A stretch of 64,000 nt of DNA, taken from positions 1,364,001 to 1,428,000 of the forward strand of contig NZ_JBHSJF010000006.1 of the NCBI RefSeq assembly GCF_042652085.1, written 5' to 3'. The stretch's first letter is position 1, and the number at the start of each line of letters is the position of its first letter. Shown one piece after another: positions 42,094 to 51,149 of this stretch. Both the position numbers and the translations under genes were made by a program. The notes below the pieces were generated by a model. The model was not told the DNA's origin. It worked only from the letters and a program-made list of their open reading frames with translations, and ran no database searches. This stretch comes from Flaviflagellibacter deserti. GTDB taxonomy: Bacteria > Pseudomonadota > Alphaproteobacteria > Rhizobiales > Methylopilaceae.

Positions 42094-43007
42094 TGGGACA
42101 ATCCCTCGGCGAGTCCCTTCTCGACGGTGTCGGAGGTGACGCGCAGGAGATCGATATAGGTCGGCACCGGGCCGTCGGCCTCGCTCAGCGAGTCGACGTA
42201 GAGGACGCCGCCATACTGCGCGCCAGTCTCGCGGGCGACCTGCCTGGCCGGCTTGTCGGAGACCGTGCTCTCGCTAAATACGACGGCGATCCTGTTCGCC
42301 TTGACCGCGTCGATCACCTTGCGGACCTGCTGCGGCGTGCCCTGCTGGTCGGCATTGATCGGCCAGAGATAGAGCTCCTTCAGGCCGAAATCGCGGGCGA
42401 GATACGAGAACGCTCCCTCGCTGGAGACCAGCCAGCGCCTGTCCGCGGGGATGGTATCGAGCTTGGCCCGGATGGGCGAGACGGCGGCCTCGACCTTAGC
42501 CTTGTAGGCGGCGGCGTTCGCCTCATAGATCGCGGCATTCTTCGGATCGTATTTCACGAAGGCGTCGCGGATGTTGTCGACATAGATCAGCGCGTTCTTC
42601 GGCGACATCCAGGCATGCGGATTGGGCTTGCCGGTATAGGGCCCCTCCGTGATGCCCATCGGCTCTACGCCGTTCGAGACGACCGCGCCCGGCACGTTCT
42701 TCAGGTTCTGAAAAAACTTCTCGAACCAGAGCTCGAGGTTGAGGCCGTTCCAGAGGATGAGCTGGGCGTCCTGCGCGCGCTGAATGTCGCCCGGGGTCGG
42801 CGAGTATCCATGGATTTCCGCACCGGGCTTGGTGATCGACTCCACGATCGCGGCATCGCCGGCGACGTTCTTCGCCATGTCGGCGATGACGGTGAACGTC
42901 GTCACCGCCTTGAACTTCTCGGCCGCCGCGCCGGCTTCGGCCGAAATCGAGAAGGCGGCCATGGCCACGAAACCAGCGACTGCACCACGTCTGATCTGAG
43001 CTAACAT
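42090..43007 (-). CDS. sitA: Mn/Fe-binding periplasmic protein SitA
   Basis: A 305-aa cluster A-I solute-binding protein. A signal peptide (GFVAMAAFSISAEAGA) is followed by the metal site residues: H in GAEIHGYSPTPGD, H in NPHAWMSPKNA, E in SSEGAFSYLARDFGL, and D in VLYVDSLSE. It captures Mn2+ or Fe2+ in the periplasm and hands it to SitCD. GGGAGCCGGA lies just before the ATG. It is the promoter-proximal gene of sitABCD, and its upstream region holds two dyads of Fur/Mur type. Confidence 0.93.
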   Translation of the reverse strand: MLAQIRRGAVAGFVAMAAFSISAEAGAAAEKFKAVTTFTVIADMAKNVAGDAAIVESITKPGAEIHGYSPTPGDIQRAQDAQLILWNGLNLELWFEKFFQNLKNVPGAVVSNGVEPMGITEGPYTGKPNPHAWMSPKNALIYVDNIRDAFVKYDPKNAAIYEANAAAYKAKVEAAVSPIRAKLDTIPADRRWLVSSEGAFSYLARDFGLKELYLWPINADQQGTPQQVRKVIDAVKANRIAVVFSESTVSDKPARQVARETGAQYGGVLYVDSLSEADGPVPTYIDLLRVTSDTVEKGLAEGLSQ

Positions 43008-43025
43008 TCCGGCTCCCGCTCCAGC

Positions 43026-43040
43026 TGAGAATGACTCTCA
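43026..43040. promoter_or_regulatory. TGAGA-N5-TCTCA dyad upstream of sitA
   Basis: A perfect 5-5-5 inverted repeat lies 19-33 nt before the sitA start codon, where a repressor would block transcription. It is a candidate metal-responsive operator. Confidence 0.5.
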
Positions 43041-43066
43041 ATAAGCTTCCACGTTTGAGTTGATAT

Positions 43067-43087
43067 TGCAAGTCATTCGCATTTGCA
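43067..43087. promoter_or_regulatory. TGCAA-N11-TTGCA dyad, Mur/Fur-like box
   Basis: Arms TGCAA (43067-43071) and TTGCA (43083-43087) resemble the TGCAA/TTGCA core of alphaproteobacterial Fur/Mur boxes controlling manganese uptake. It sits 60-80 nt upstream of sitA. Confidence 0.5.
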
Positions 43088-43157
43088 GCTGATCGCCGAC
43101 GACGTAATCCGTCCCGGAGAAACACAGCGCCCGATGTTCTGCAGCCTTCCGAGCTGG

Positions 43158-45269
43158 CTATACGGCCTCCGTGCGGAGCTCTTCGCCTGCGAGGAACTCG
43201 GCCATCTGCTCGACCCGCATTGGCCGCGCCAGGAGATAGCCCTGGATGAAATCGCAATCGAGGAGCCTGATCATCTCCGCCTGCGTTTCGGTCTCGACAC
43301 CTTCGCAGACCACGGACAGGCGCTTGGCGCGGGCCACCGCAACGAAGGACTGGATCAGCGTCGCCGCGTCCGGATCGGTGCCGAGATCCTGCACGAAGGA
43401 GCGGTCGATCTTGAGGCGGTCGAGCGGAAATGCGCGGAGCGAGCTGATCGACGAGAAGCCAGTGCCGAAATCGTCGAGCGCCACCGTGATCCCAAGGTTC
43501 CGAAGCTGTTCAAGCTTCCTGGCGGCGGGCGCGGGATCCTTCAGCAGCACCGTTTCGGTCAGCTCGATCTCGATCTGGCCCGGCGTAACGCCATGCTTTC
43601 GGAGCATGGTCCTGAAGCGCGACACGAAGGCGACGTCGCGCAGCTGCGCCGGCGACACGTTCACCGACAGTTTCAGGTTGGGCCAGCGCCAGGAGTCCTC
43701 GCAGACGCGGTTCAGCACGAAATCGCCGACCGAGCGGATCAGTCCCGATTCCTCGGCAACCGCGATCAGTTTCTGCGGCGGGACATCGCCGAGCTCCGGC
43801 GAATGCCAGCGCACCAGTGCCTCCAGCCCACACACCCTCATATCGATTGTCGAGGCGATCGGCTGATAGACGATGTGCAGCTCGCCGGCCTCGATGGCAT
43901 TCCGGAGCTTGGCCTCGAACTGCTTGCGCGCCAGCGCGTCGGTCTCCATCGACGGCGTATAGGCGACAGGCGACAGCCGCTGCTCCTGCTTGGCCTGGTA
44001 CATCGCCAGATCGGCACGCTGCAGCAACGCGTCAGCGCCGCCTTCCGCATCCGTGCCGCGCGCATAGCCGACGGCGCAGGAGACGTTGAATTCGATCTCC
44101 GCGACGACGAACGGCTTCTCCATCGCGACCGGTATGCAATTCGCGATCTCGACCACATTTTCGGCGTCGTCGCCGACAAGCACCACGACGAACTCGTCGC
44201 CACCGACGCGGGCGACCCGCGCCCTGCCAGGCGTCGCCGCGATCAGCCGCGCCGCGACCTCGCGCACGAGGACGTCGCCACCCTTGTGGCCGACGGAATC
44301 GTTGACGGTCTTGAACCCGTTGACGTCGACATAGATGACCGCGACGCCGCCTTTCCCGATCTCGTCCTGACATGCCTTCGAGGCAAGGAAATCCGAGAGC
44401 CCCTTGCGATTATCTAGCCCAGTCAGGTGATCCAGCCGCGCCGCCATAGCGAGTTCGTCGGCAAAGCCGCGGGCGCGCGTGGCGACGAACAGCATCACCA
44501 CCGCAAACACCGTCAGAGCGATGCCGAGCGGCACCAGCAGTTCCTGGAGCAGCGCCGCTCCCGGCCGCGGCGGCGTCCATACCAGATAGCCCACCCTCTG
44601 CTTGGCGGGATCGAGCAGCGGACGGAAATCCTTGCCCGGAACGGGTGTGTCGCTCACCGCGAGGTCGTCGAGCAGGAAGCTCCTGCCGACGCGGCTGATC
44701 CGCTCCGGAGTCTGGTAGCGGCCGATGATCAGGATGGGCAGGCGGGACACGTCGACGCCGGCATGATTCTTCGGCGTCAGGCGGCCCGCGCCGATCATCA
44801 GAACACCCGCAGGTCCACGGGCGAGCATGGTTTTCGCCGAGGTCGGGCCGAGCGGCACATCCGCGAGCACCTGCCTGGCCAGGCGGATCGTGGTCGCGGT
44901 GATCGTCTGCTCGAGCGTCTCGTTTTCCTGCGAGGTCCAGCCGTAGACGATCTTGCCGTCGGGCGAGGCGATGACCATGACGTCGCCGACGGCGGTCTCG
45001 GATATCCCGGTGCCGACATTGGTGTTCAGCCAGTCCCGGTCGCCGCGGGCATAGGCCAGGTAGGCATCGTCCCACCAGGAATAATCGTCGGTCGTGTTCT
45101 TCAGGCGGTAATGTGCCGATTCCGAATTGCCCGCCATCATGATCTGCGCCGCGGCTGCCGCCTGGGCGTCATACTGCCTGGCCATCCAGACAGTCATCGC
45201 CCCGACCGTTAAAAAGGTGATGGCGCAACCGATCAGCAGACAGGCCGTGATCTGCCTCGTCAAACGCAT
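43158..45269 (-). CDS. CHASE4-GGDEF-EAL cyclic-di-GMP protein
   Basis: A 703-aa inner-membrane protein that turns over cyclic-di-GMP. An N-terminal helix (ITACLLIGCAITFLTVGAMT) and a second one near residue 260 bracket a periplasmic CHASE4-like sensor (YSWWDDAYLAYARGDRDWLN). The diguanylate cyclase site is intact (VARVGGDEFVVV), and the phosphodiesterase site is intact as well (CGLEALVRWHSP, LDDFGTGFSS). Both activities are therefore possible. Strong GGAGGGGG precedes the ATG at 45267-45269; the upstream frame is not family sequence. It is divergent from the cNMP-reductase gene. Confidence 0.9.
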   Translation of the reverse strand: MRLTRQITACLLIGCAITFLTVGAMTVWMARQYDAQAAAAAQIMMAGNSESAHYRLKNTTDDYSWWDDAYLAYARGDRDWLNTNVGTGISETAVGDVMVIASPDGKIVYGWTSQENETLEQTITATTIRLARQVLADVPLGPTSAKTMLARGPAGVLMIGAGRLTPKNHAGVDVSRLPILIIGRYQTPERISRVGRSFLLDDLAVSDTPVPGKDFRPLLDPAKQRVGYLVWTPPRPGAALLQELLVPLGIALTVFAVVMLFVATRARGFADELAMAARLDHLTGLDNRKGLSDFLASKACQDEIGKGGVAVIYVDVNGFKTVNDSVGHKGGDVLVREVAARLIAATPGRARVARVGGDEFVVVLVGDDAENVVEIANCIPVAMEKPFVVAEIEFNVSCAVGYARGTDAEGGADALLQRADLAMYQAKQEQRLSPVAYTPSMETDALARKQFEAKLRNAIEAGELHIVYQPIASTIDMRVCGLEALVRWHSPELGDVPPQKLIAVAEESGLIRSVGDFVLNRVCEDSWRWPNLKLSVNVSPAQLRDVAFVSRFRTMLRKHGVTPGQIEIELTETVLLKDPAPAARKLEQLRNLGITVALDDFGTGFSSISSLRAFPLDRLKIDRSFVQDLGTDPDAATLIQSFVAVARAKRLSVVCEGVETETQAEMIRLLDCDFIQGYLLARPMRVEQMAEFLAGEELRTEAV

Positions 45270-45447
45270 GAGGCCCCCTCCAATAAGGGAACCATCCACC
45301 AACAATCTTTGCCTGACCTTAACAAGAGCGTTTACGAATGCGTGACCGGCTATCCCAACAGACCAAGTCGATGGCTGCCTTTGCTCGGTGCGCTTGCGCA
45401 TGACCATCGCATGCTGAAGACTCCGCTCGTTCCCCGGATAGATCCCC

Positions 45448-47124
45448 ATGTCGGCGATAGACACACGTTTCCACCAGAGATTCCCGAAGCTCGATCCCGT
45501 ACAGGTCGAGGTGATGAAGCGGTTCGCCAGTGGCGGCGAGCGCGAGTTTCAGCCCGGCGAAACGGTATTCGAGGTTGGCCAGCGCAATTCCCCAGCCTGG
45601 CTGATCCTGCGCGGATCGATCGATGTCGTCCGGCGCGATGGCCTCGGCCACGAACAGCCGATCGTTTCGCACATGGCCGGTCAGTTCTCGGGAGAGATCA
45701 GCCAGCTTGCCGGACGCGCCTCCCTGGCGGCGGGCAAGGCCGGCGCGGAGGGCTGCGTCGCCGTTCCCCTGGACGCCCCTCATCTGCGCGCTCTCGTCAT
45801 CGGCTCGGCCGAAATCGGCGAGATCGTCATGCGTGCCTACATTCTGCGCCGGGTCGCCCTGATCGAGGGCGGCAATGCCGGCTCCACTTTGCTCGGGCGG
45901 GCAAACGACCGCGACCTCGTCCGGCTGCAAGGGTTCCTGACGCGGAACGGCCATCCGAACACTGTCCTCGACTGCCATGACGCGGAAGCCCGCGCTCTCA
46001 TCGAACGCCTCGGCATTGCGGAAGAGGATCTCCCGATCCTCATCTGCCCGAACGGCACAGTCCTCAAGCATCCGACGAATGCCGAGGCCGGCGTTTGCCT
46101 CGGCATGACGCCGGAGCTCGATCCGTCGGTCACCTACGACGTGGCGATCGTCGGCGCGGGCCCGGCCGGCCTCGCCACCGCCGTCTATGCCGCATCGGAG
46201 GGTCTGAAGGTCCTCGTTCTCGACACCCGCGCGATCGGCGGACAGGCGGGCGCGTCGGCCCGGATCGAGAACTATCTCGGTTTCCCGACCGGCATTTCAG
46301 GCCAGGCGCTCGCCGGCCGAGCATTCACGCAGGCGCAGAAATTCGGCGCCGAGCTGGCCATCCCACTGGAGGTCACCAAGCTGACCTGCCCCGGCACGGA
46401 GGACGACGTGCACGCGACGCTCGATCTCCTCCTATCCGATGGCAAGACGATCTCGTCGAGGACAGTCGTCATCGCCTCGGGCGCAAGCTACCGCCGGCCC
46501 GACATCGCCAATCTTGCGACATTCGAGGGTCGCGGAATCTCGTACTGGGCGTCGCCAGTCGAGGCACAGCTCTGCAAGGGCGAGGAGGTCGCGCTCGTCG
46601 GTGGAGGTAATTCGGCCGGACAGGCCGTGGTCTATCTCGCGCCGAAGGTGAAGCACCTGCATCTGGTCATCCGGGCAAACGGCCTGGAATCATCGATGTC
46701 GCAATACCTGATCGAGCGCATCGCTGCTTTGCCGAACGTCGAGATTCACACCAATACCGAGGTCACCGAACTCGGCGGCGATGAGACCCGGGGCCTGCAG
46801 GAGATCGTCCTGCGCAAGGCCGCGACCGGCACGACGCTTACCCGGAACATCAAGCACCTGTTCCTGTTCGTCGGCGCCGATCCCAACACCGGCTGGCTGA
46901 ACGGCTGCGTCGACGTCGACAACAAGGGCTTCGTTCTCACCGGAGCGGATCGCAACGATTCAAACGGCACGTCGCTGGAAACGAACAGATCGGGTGTCTT
47001 CGCGATCGGCGATGTGCGCGCGTCATCGACCAAGCGTGTCGCTGCGGCGGTTGGCGACGGCGCGGCCGTCGTCGCCCAGATCCACGGCTATCTCGCCCGC
47101 CGGGAGAGGCAGCGAGCGGCCTGA
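45448..47124 (+). CDS. cNMP-domain flavoprotein reductase lacking CxxC
   Basis: A 558-aa fusion. Residues 1-140 form a cyclic-nucleotide-binding fold (FQPGETVFEVGQRNSPAWLI, GEISQLAG). Residues 150-220 look like a glutaredoxin-type module (LPILICPNGTVLKHPT). Residues 230-558 are a thioredoxin-reductase-like FAD/NAD(P) oxidoreductase with GAGPAG (236-241), IGGQAG, GGGNSAGQA (385-393) and FAIGDVR. The redox-active CxxC of thioredoxin reductase is replaced by YWASPVEAQLC (366-376), so it cannot work as a classical TrxR. It may be an NAD(P)H oxidoreductase gated by cyclic nucleotide. Confidence 0.88.
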   Translation: MSAIDTRFHQRFPKLDPVQVEVMKRFASGGEREFQPGETVFEVGQRNSPAWLILRGSIDVVRRDGLGHEQPIVSHMAGQFSGEISQLAGRASLAAGKAGAEGCVAVPLDAPHLRALVIGSAEIGEIVMRAYILRRVALIEGGNAGSTLLGRANDRDLVRLQGFLTRNGHPNTVLDCHDAEARALIERLGIAEEDLPILICPNGTVLKHPTNAEAGVCLGMTPELDPSVTYDVAIVGAGPAGLATAVYAASEGLKVLVLDTRAIGGQAGASARIENYLGFPTGISGQALAGRAFTQAQKFGAELAIPLEVTKLTCPGTEDDVHATLDLLLSDGKTISSRTVVIASGASYRRPDIANLATFEGRGISYWASPVEAQLCKGEEVALVGGGNSAGQAVVYLAPKVKHLHLVIRANGLESSMSQYLIERIAALPNVEIHTNTEVTELGGDETRGLQEIVLRKAATGTTLTRNIKHLFLFVGADPNTGWLNGCVDVDNKGFVLTGADRNDSNGTSLETNRSGVFAIGDVRASSTKRVAAAVGDGAAVVAQIHGYLARRERQRAA

Positions 47125-47137
47125 CCAGAACGACGTT

Positions 47138-48796
47138 CTAGGCGGCTGCGGACGCGACCGACAGCGCTTCGCCGACCAGCTGGCGCGACTGATCCTCGAT
47201 CCGGCGCAGATGGTCGTCGCCGATGAAGCTCTCGGCATAGATCTTGTAGACATCCTCGGTGCCGGACGGACGCACGGCGAACCAGCCGTTCGCGGCCACG
47301 ACCTTGATTCCGCCGATCGCGCTGCCATCGCCGGGCGCGTGGGTCAGCACGTGCTGCACCGCCTCGCCCGCGAGTTCCGTCACTTTGAACGTGTCGGGGG
47401 TCAGGCGGCCGAGGGCCGTCCGCTGCTCCTTGTTGGCCGGCGCGTCGCTGCGGCGATAATACGAGGTCCCGACCTCCTCGGTTAGGCCCTTGTACAGTTC
47501 CGCCGGGTCGCGACCGGTGCGGGCGGTCATCTCGGCCGACAGCAGGCCCGCGGTGATGCCGTCCTTGTCGGTCGTCCAAACCTGGCCGCTCGTCTCGACG
47601 AAGGTCGCGCCGGCGCTCTCCTCGCCGCAGAAGCCGATCCAGCCGTCAGTCAGGCCGTCGACGAACCATTTGAAGCCAACCGGCGTCTCGTGGACCCGGT
47701 GGTTCCTCCGCGTCACCACGCGGTCGATGATGCTGCTGCTGACGACCGTCTTCCCGATCGCGATATCCGGCTTCCAGTCCGGGCGGTGCGTGATGAGGTA
47801 GTCGATCGCCGCCGCAAGATAATGGTTCGGCTGCATCAGGCCCGCGCTCTTCGTCACGATGCCGTGGCGGTCGTGGTCGGTGTCGCAGGCGAAGGCGAGG
47901 TCGAAATCGTCCTTCAGCCCGATCAGGCTCCGCATCGCATCCGGTGAGGACGGGTCCATGCGGATCTTGCCGTCCCAGTCGCGCGTGATGAAGCGGAAGG
48001 TCGGGTCGTAGACGTCGTTCAGAACGGTGAGGTCGAGCCCGTAGCGTTCGGCGATGCGATGCCAATAATGGATGCCGGCGCCGCCCAGCGCATCCACCGC
48101 GAGATGCAGACCGGACGCGCGAATAGCCTCCAGGTCGATGACGGAGGCGAGATCGTCGACATAGGCGGTGACGTAATCGTGCTGAACCGTGGTCGGCGCG
48201 CGCAGGGCCTGCTCGTAGCTGACGCGGGCGATCTCCGCGCCGCCGAGAAGCTCGTTCGCCCTGCCCTCGATCCAGCCAGTCACCGCCGAGCCCGCCGGCC
48301 CGCCATGCGGCGGATTGTATTTGAAGCCGCCGTCGCCGGGAGGATTGTGCGAGGGCGTGATGACAATGCCGTCGGAGAGCCCGCTCTGGCGCCTGCGATT
48401 GTAGGCAAGAATCGCCCGCGAGATCACCGGCGTCGGGGTGAAATCGTTGTTGGCCGCAACCATCACGGTGACGTCATGCGCCGCCAGCACTTCGAGCGCC
48501 GTCACGAATGCCGGGCGCGACAATGCGTGGGTGTCGAGGCCGATGAACAGCGGCCCGTCGATGCCCTCCTTCTTCCTGTATTCGCAAATCGCCTGCGTGA
48601 CGGCGAGGATGTGGCGTTCGTTGAAGCTCCGCGTCAGCGACGAGCCCCTGTGCCCCGACGTGCCGAACGACACGCGCTGCTCGACGACACCGGGATCGGG
48701 CCGCTCCGCGTAATAGGCGACGACGAGGCTCGGAATGTCGGCGAGATCGCGAAGGTCGGTCAGGCGCCCGGCATTGGGGTTCACTGATGCGTTCAT
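47138..48796 (-). CDS. pgm: Alpha-D-glucose phosphate-specific phosphoglucomutase
   Basis: A 552-aa cytosolic enzyme that interconverts glucose 1-phosphate and glucose 6-phosphate. The catalytic serine lies in ITPSHNPPGDGGFKYN; the metal loop is in FACDTDHDRHG, the sugar-binding loop in GFCGEESAGA, and the phosphate-binding loop in AVRPSGTEDVYKIYAE. Start is the ATG at 48794-48796 with AGGAG 10 nt upstream, rather than a GTG at 48862. It feeds glycogen and cell-envelope polysaccharide synthesis. It is convergent with the cNMP reductase gene, 13 bp apart. Confidence 0.94.
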   Translation of the reverse strand: MNASVNPNAGRLTDLRDLADIPSLVVAYYAERPDPGVVEQRVSFGTSGHRGSSLTRSFNERHILAVTQAICEYRKKEGIDGPLFIGLDTHALSRPAFVTALEVLAAHDVTVMVAANNDFTPTPVISRAILAYNRRRQSGLSDGIVITPSHNPPGDGGFKYNPPHGGPAGSAVTGWIEGRANELLGGAEIARVSYEQALRAPTTVQHDYVTAYVDDLASVIDLEAIRASGLHLAVDALGGAGIHYWHRIAERYGLDLTVLNDVYDPTFRFITRDWDGKIRMDPSSPDAMRSLIGLKDDFDLAFACDTDHDRHGIVTKSAGLMQPNHYLAAAIDYLITHRPDWKPDIAIGKTVVSSSIIDRVVTRRNHRVHETPVGFKWFVDGLTDGWIGFCGEESAGATFVETSGQVWTTDKDGITAGLLSAEMTARTGRDPAELYKGLTEEVGTSYYRRSDAPANKEQRTALGRLTPDTFKVTELAGEAVQHVLTHAPGDGSAIGGIKVVAANGWFAVRPSGTEDVYKIYAESFIGDDHLRRIEDQSRQLVGEALSVASAAA

Positions 48797-49023
48797 GCGT
48801 TCGAAGCTCCTGCCGAAACCAAAGATGCGGCGGACGATAATGCCGTTCGACGACGTTCGCACATCGTTTCGGGAAAAGATGATGTGTCGATTGGTTTAGG
48901 CGCGCCTGTATCTTCTCCGCCGCCGATGTGCTCCAAGTTGTCTGTCATCGATATTTGCCGCCGCGGACCACGCGGGCCGACCTTCGCGGTCCCTCGGAAG
49001 ATTCCATCGACTGAGGAGAGAGC

Positions 49024-49857
49024 ATGCGGATTCTGGTTGGCTGCGAGATGACCTACGAATTCGAGCAGATCACGCCGATGATCGCGATGCTCAACGTGCA
49101 TTCCTCGCGCGTCTCCGATCTTGAACGGCCCGATTACCTCACCACCTCGCCCGCCGTGCCGATCCAGGGATATCGCGACAGCTTCGGCAATTGGTGCAGC
49201 CGCTTCACCGCGCCCGTCGGACGTTTCACGCTGAAGACAGACACGGTCGTCCGCGACGATGGCCAGTGGGATGCGGTGGCCAAGGCCGCCGACGAGGTTT
49301 CACCCGCTCTCCTCCCGGCCGAGACGCTGCTCTTCCTGCTCGGCAGCCGCTATTGCGAGACCGACCGGCTGTCTGACATTGCCTGGGACCTGTTCGGTGC
49401 GCTGCCGCCCGGCCTGTCGCGCGTTCAGGCGATCTGCGAGTTCGTGCACAACCACATCACTTTCGGCTACGCGCATTCTCGGCCGACCCGTTCGGCGATG
49501 GACGCGTATGAGGAGAAGATTGGCGTCTGCCGCGACTTCGCTCATCTGGCGCTGACCTTCTGCCGCTGCCTCAACATCCCAGCCCGCTACTGCACCGGCT
49601 ATGTCAGCGATATCGGCCTGCCCCTGCCGCATGCACCCGGGGACTTCGCCGCCTGGATCGAGGTCTTTCTCGGCGGCCGCTGGCACATGTTCGACCCGAG
49701 AAACAACGATCCCCGCATCGGCCGCATCCTGATCGCCTATGGCCGCGACGCCGCCGATGTGCCGCTGACCCTGACCTTCGGCCCAAACCAGTTGATCGAG
49801 TTCAAGGTCGTGACCGAGGAAGCGCCCGACCTGCCCTTCGCTCACCCAATCCACTGA
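49024..49857 (+). CDS. Transglutaminase-like protein
   Basis: A 277-aa protein with an N-terminal beta-sandwich (about 1-130) and a papain-like transglutaminase core. The nucleophile cysteine is in KIGVCRDFAHLALTFCRCL and the aspartate in WHMFDPRNN. The histidine normally present before AWxE is absent: the sequence reads GDFAAWIEVFLGG. So either the subfamily uses another residue or it is a binding protein. GAGGAGA precedes the ATG at 49024. No signal peptide is evident, and its partner genes are unknown. Confidence 0.85.
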   Translation: MRILVGCEMTYEFEQITPMIAMLNVHSSRVSDLERPDYLTTSPAVPIQGYRDSFGNWCSRFTAPVGRFTLKTDTVVRDDGQWDAVAKAADEVSPALLPAETLLFLLGSRYCETDRLSDIAWDLFGALPPGLSRVQAICEFVHNHITFGYAHSRPTRSAMDAYEEKIGVCRDFAHLALTFCRCLNIPARYCTGYVSDIGLPLPHAPGDFAAWIEVFLGGRWHMFDPRNNDPRIGRILIAYGRDAADVPLTLTFGPNQLIEFKVVTEEAPDLPFAHPIH

Positions 49858-49911
49858 CCCCTTGTTCCAGCCATAAAACGGGCGTCTGCTGACACCCTCG
49901 GAGGAAACGAC

Positions 49912-50049
49912 ATGTCCAAGGAACAACGCGGCAACCGCGAAGCCAAGAAACCGAAGAAGGTCACCCCTAAGGTGATCGCCGCCGCCCCGTCGACCAAGAA
50001 TTCGATCGTCGGAGATACGGTGGCACGGTCGACGGAAAAAAAGAAATAG
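49912..50049 (+). CDS. 45-aa lysine-rich small protein
   Basis: A very basic, small protein: MSKEQRGNREAKKPKKVTPK at the start and TEKKK at the end. GGAGGAAACGAC gives an excellent ribosome binding site before the ATG at 49912, which argues for a real gene. Proteins with this MSK-x-QRGNREAKKPKK opening recur in Hyphomicrobiales genomes and are thought to be nucleic-acid-associated, but no function is established here. A perfect CGGGCGACG/CGTCGCCCG palindrome follows the stop. Confidence 0.75.
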   Translation: MSKEQRGNREAKKPKKVTPKVIAAAPSTKNSIVGDTVARSTEKKK

Positions 50050-50396
50050 GCCACTCGGGCGACGCGTCGCCCGACACCGGATTTCCCGGGTGTTTGCGCG
50101 AGGAGTCAGTCAGTCTGACCCCCGGCGTATTCCCATTGATCCATTGAGCGCCGCCTGCGCCTGATGGTGCTCAACCAGGCTATGCCGCCATTGACGAATA
50201 CTGGCCGCCAGGCGAACCAATCATGCCATGGATAGATTTCGACCGGCATGGTCGCTTCCGATCTATTTGGATTGGCGATGTATTTTTCGTATCTCCGATG
50301 GTAGTCTTATTTTCTATCAACTACTAGGTCGTTATTTTTATTTATCATCAGCCGCTCGCTCCTTGTATTCGACGTAGCAATCACCACTTTCAATTT
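50050..50396. other. AT-richer intergenic gap
   Basis: About 350 bp between the basic small gene and the small-protein run. It is less GC-rich than its surroundings from 50280 to 50400. I see a possible 34-codon frame at 50223-50327 without a ribosome binding site, and no RNA gene. Confidence 0.5.
50056..50073. terminator. 18-bp palindrome after the small basic gene
   Basis: CGGGCGACG and CGTCGCCCG are exact complements, beginning 6 nt after the stop codon. There is no T-run, so this is a probable but weak terminator. Confidence 0.4.
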
Positions 50397-50615
50397 ATGC
50401 AACACGATCATGAATTCCAGCTGGGCGATCAGGTCGAGTGGATCCGCGTTCCTCTCAATGTTCAACGCGGCCCGTACGAGATCACGCGACAGCTTCCCGA
50501 AGGTGCCGATGGCACGCTGCAGTACCGGATGAAGAGTCCGACTGAGGTCACCGAGCGAGTGGTGACGGAAAAAGAGATTTCGCACAGCCATGCCGGCAAC
50601 CAGGTTTTCGTCTAG
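50397..50615 (+). CDS. Small hypothetical protein (72 aa)
   Basis: A short soluble protein containing the pattern RGPYEITRQLPEGADGTLQY followed by RMKSPTEVTERVVTE. This YEI/V-x-RQLP...LQYRIKS...ERVV pattern is a small family common in rhizobial relatives with unknown function. The ATG at 50397 has no good ribosome binding site, but the family pattern supports the frame. It is the first of four tightly packed small genes. Confidence 0.65.
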   Translation: MQHDHEFQLGDQVEWIRVPLNVQRGPYEITRQLPEGADGTLQYRMKSPTEVTERVVTEKEISHSHAGNQVFV

Positions 50616-50624
50616 GAGCGAGCC

Positions 50625-50879
50625 ATGACTGAAACAGTTGCGCCGCCGTTCTACTCGATGCGCCTGCAGCTCAAGTCAGATACATTTCTGAAGGCTGCAA
50701 GACAAAGCACCGCTCCCTTCGTCGGCGGCCTGCTCGGCTTCTCCCGCTTCTACGGCACGCTTGCCAATCAGGAGAGAGACATCGAGGACGACCAACGCGA
50801 CCGGTCTTCGGCCACGTCCGCGCAAGAGGACGCCTGGCTGAACGAAGGGGGCCGCGAGCCGGACCCCCGGCATGGCTGA
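50625..50879 (+). CDS. Small hypothetical protein (84 aa)
   Basis: An 84-aa protein with a hydrophobic stretch around APFVGGLLGFSRFYGTLA and an acidic, charged C-terminal half (ERDIEDDQRDRSS). GGAG lies 7 nt before the ATG. It starts 9 nt after the previous gene and overlaps the next by 8 nt. No family is recognised. Confidence 0.55.
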   Translation: MTETVAPPFYSMRLQLKSDTFLKAARQSTAPFVGGLLGFSRFYGTLANQERDIEDDQRDRSSATSAQEDAWLNEGGREPDPRHG

Positions 50880-51132
50880 ATTGACCGACCGGCTAAGCCG
50901 GATCCTCGTCGTGATGGACGGCCATGCCGAAATTCGGCTGCGCACGATCGGCGACGTGGAAGCCTATCTCAACCCGTCGAACGGCGCGGTTCTGGGCGGC
51001 ATCGCCCTCGCCCTGAAGAAAGCGCGAACGACGCAGGATAAGGCCAAGGTGCTGAAGGCCTTCGTCAAATGGGTGCAAATGACCGGGCTGCTGTTGGGCA
51101 CGGAGCCGGCAATGCCGCTGGGCCGGCCATAA
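50872..51132 (+). CDS. Small hypothetical protein (86 aa)
   Basis: An 86-aa soluble protein. Residues 1-55 have alternating charged and hydrophobic positions (LSRILVVMDGHAEIRLRTIG), and a helical segment follows (KARTTQDKAKVLKAFVKWV). It overlaps the previous gene and ends 17 nt before the next, so the four genes look co-transcribed. I do not recognise it. Confidence 0.55.
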   Translation: MAELTDRLSRILVVMDGHAEIRLRTIGDVEAYLNPSNGAVLGGIALALKKARTTQDKAKVLKAFVKWVQMTGLLLGTEPAMPLGRP

Positions 51133-51149
51133 ACGAGCGAGGCTTTGCC

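Noticed and set aside
43083..44417. Plus-strand 444-codon frame opposite the GGDEF-EAL gene
   Set aside because: GGDEF and EAL motifs lie on the minus strand; this frame is an antisense shadow.
50223..50327. 34-codon frame in the intergenic gap
   Set aside because: No ribosome binding site and no recognisable sequence; kept only as a note on the gap.
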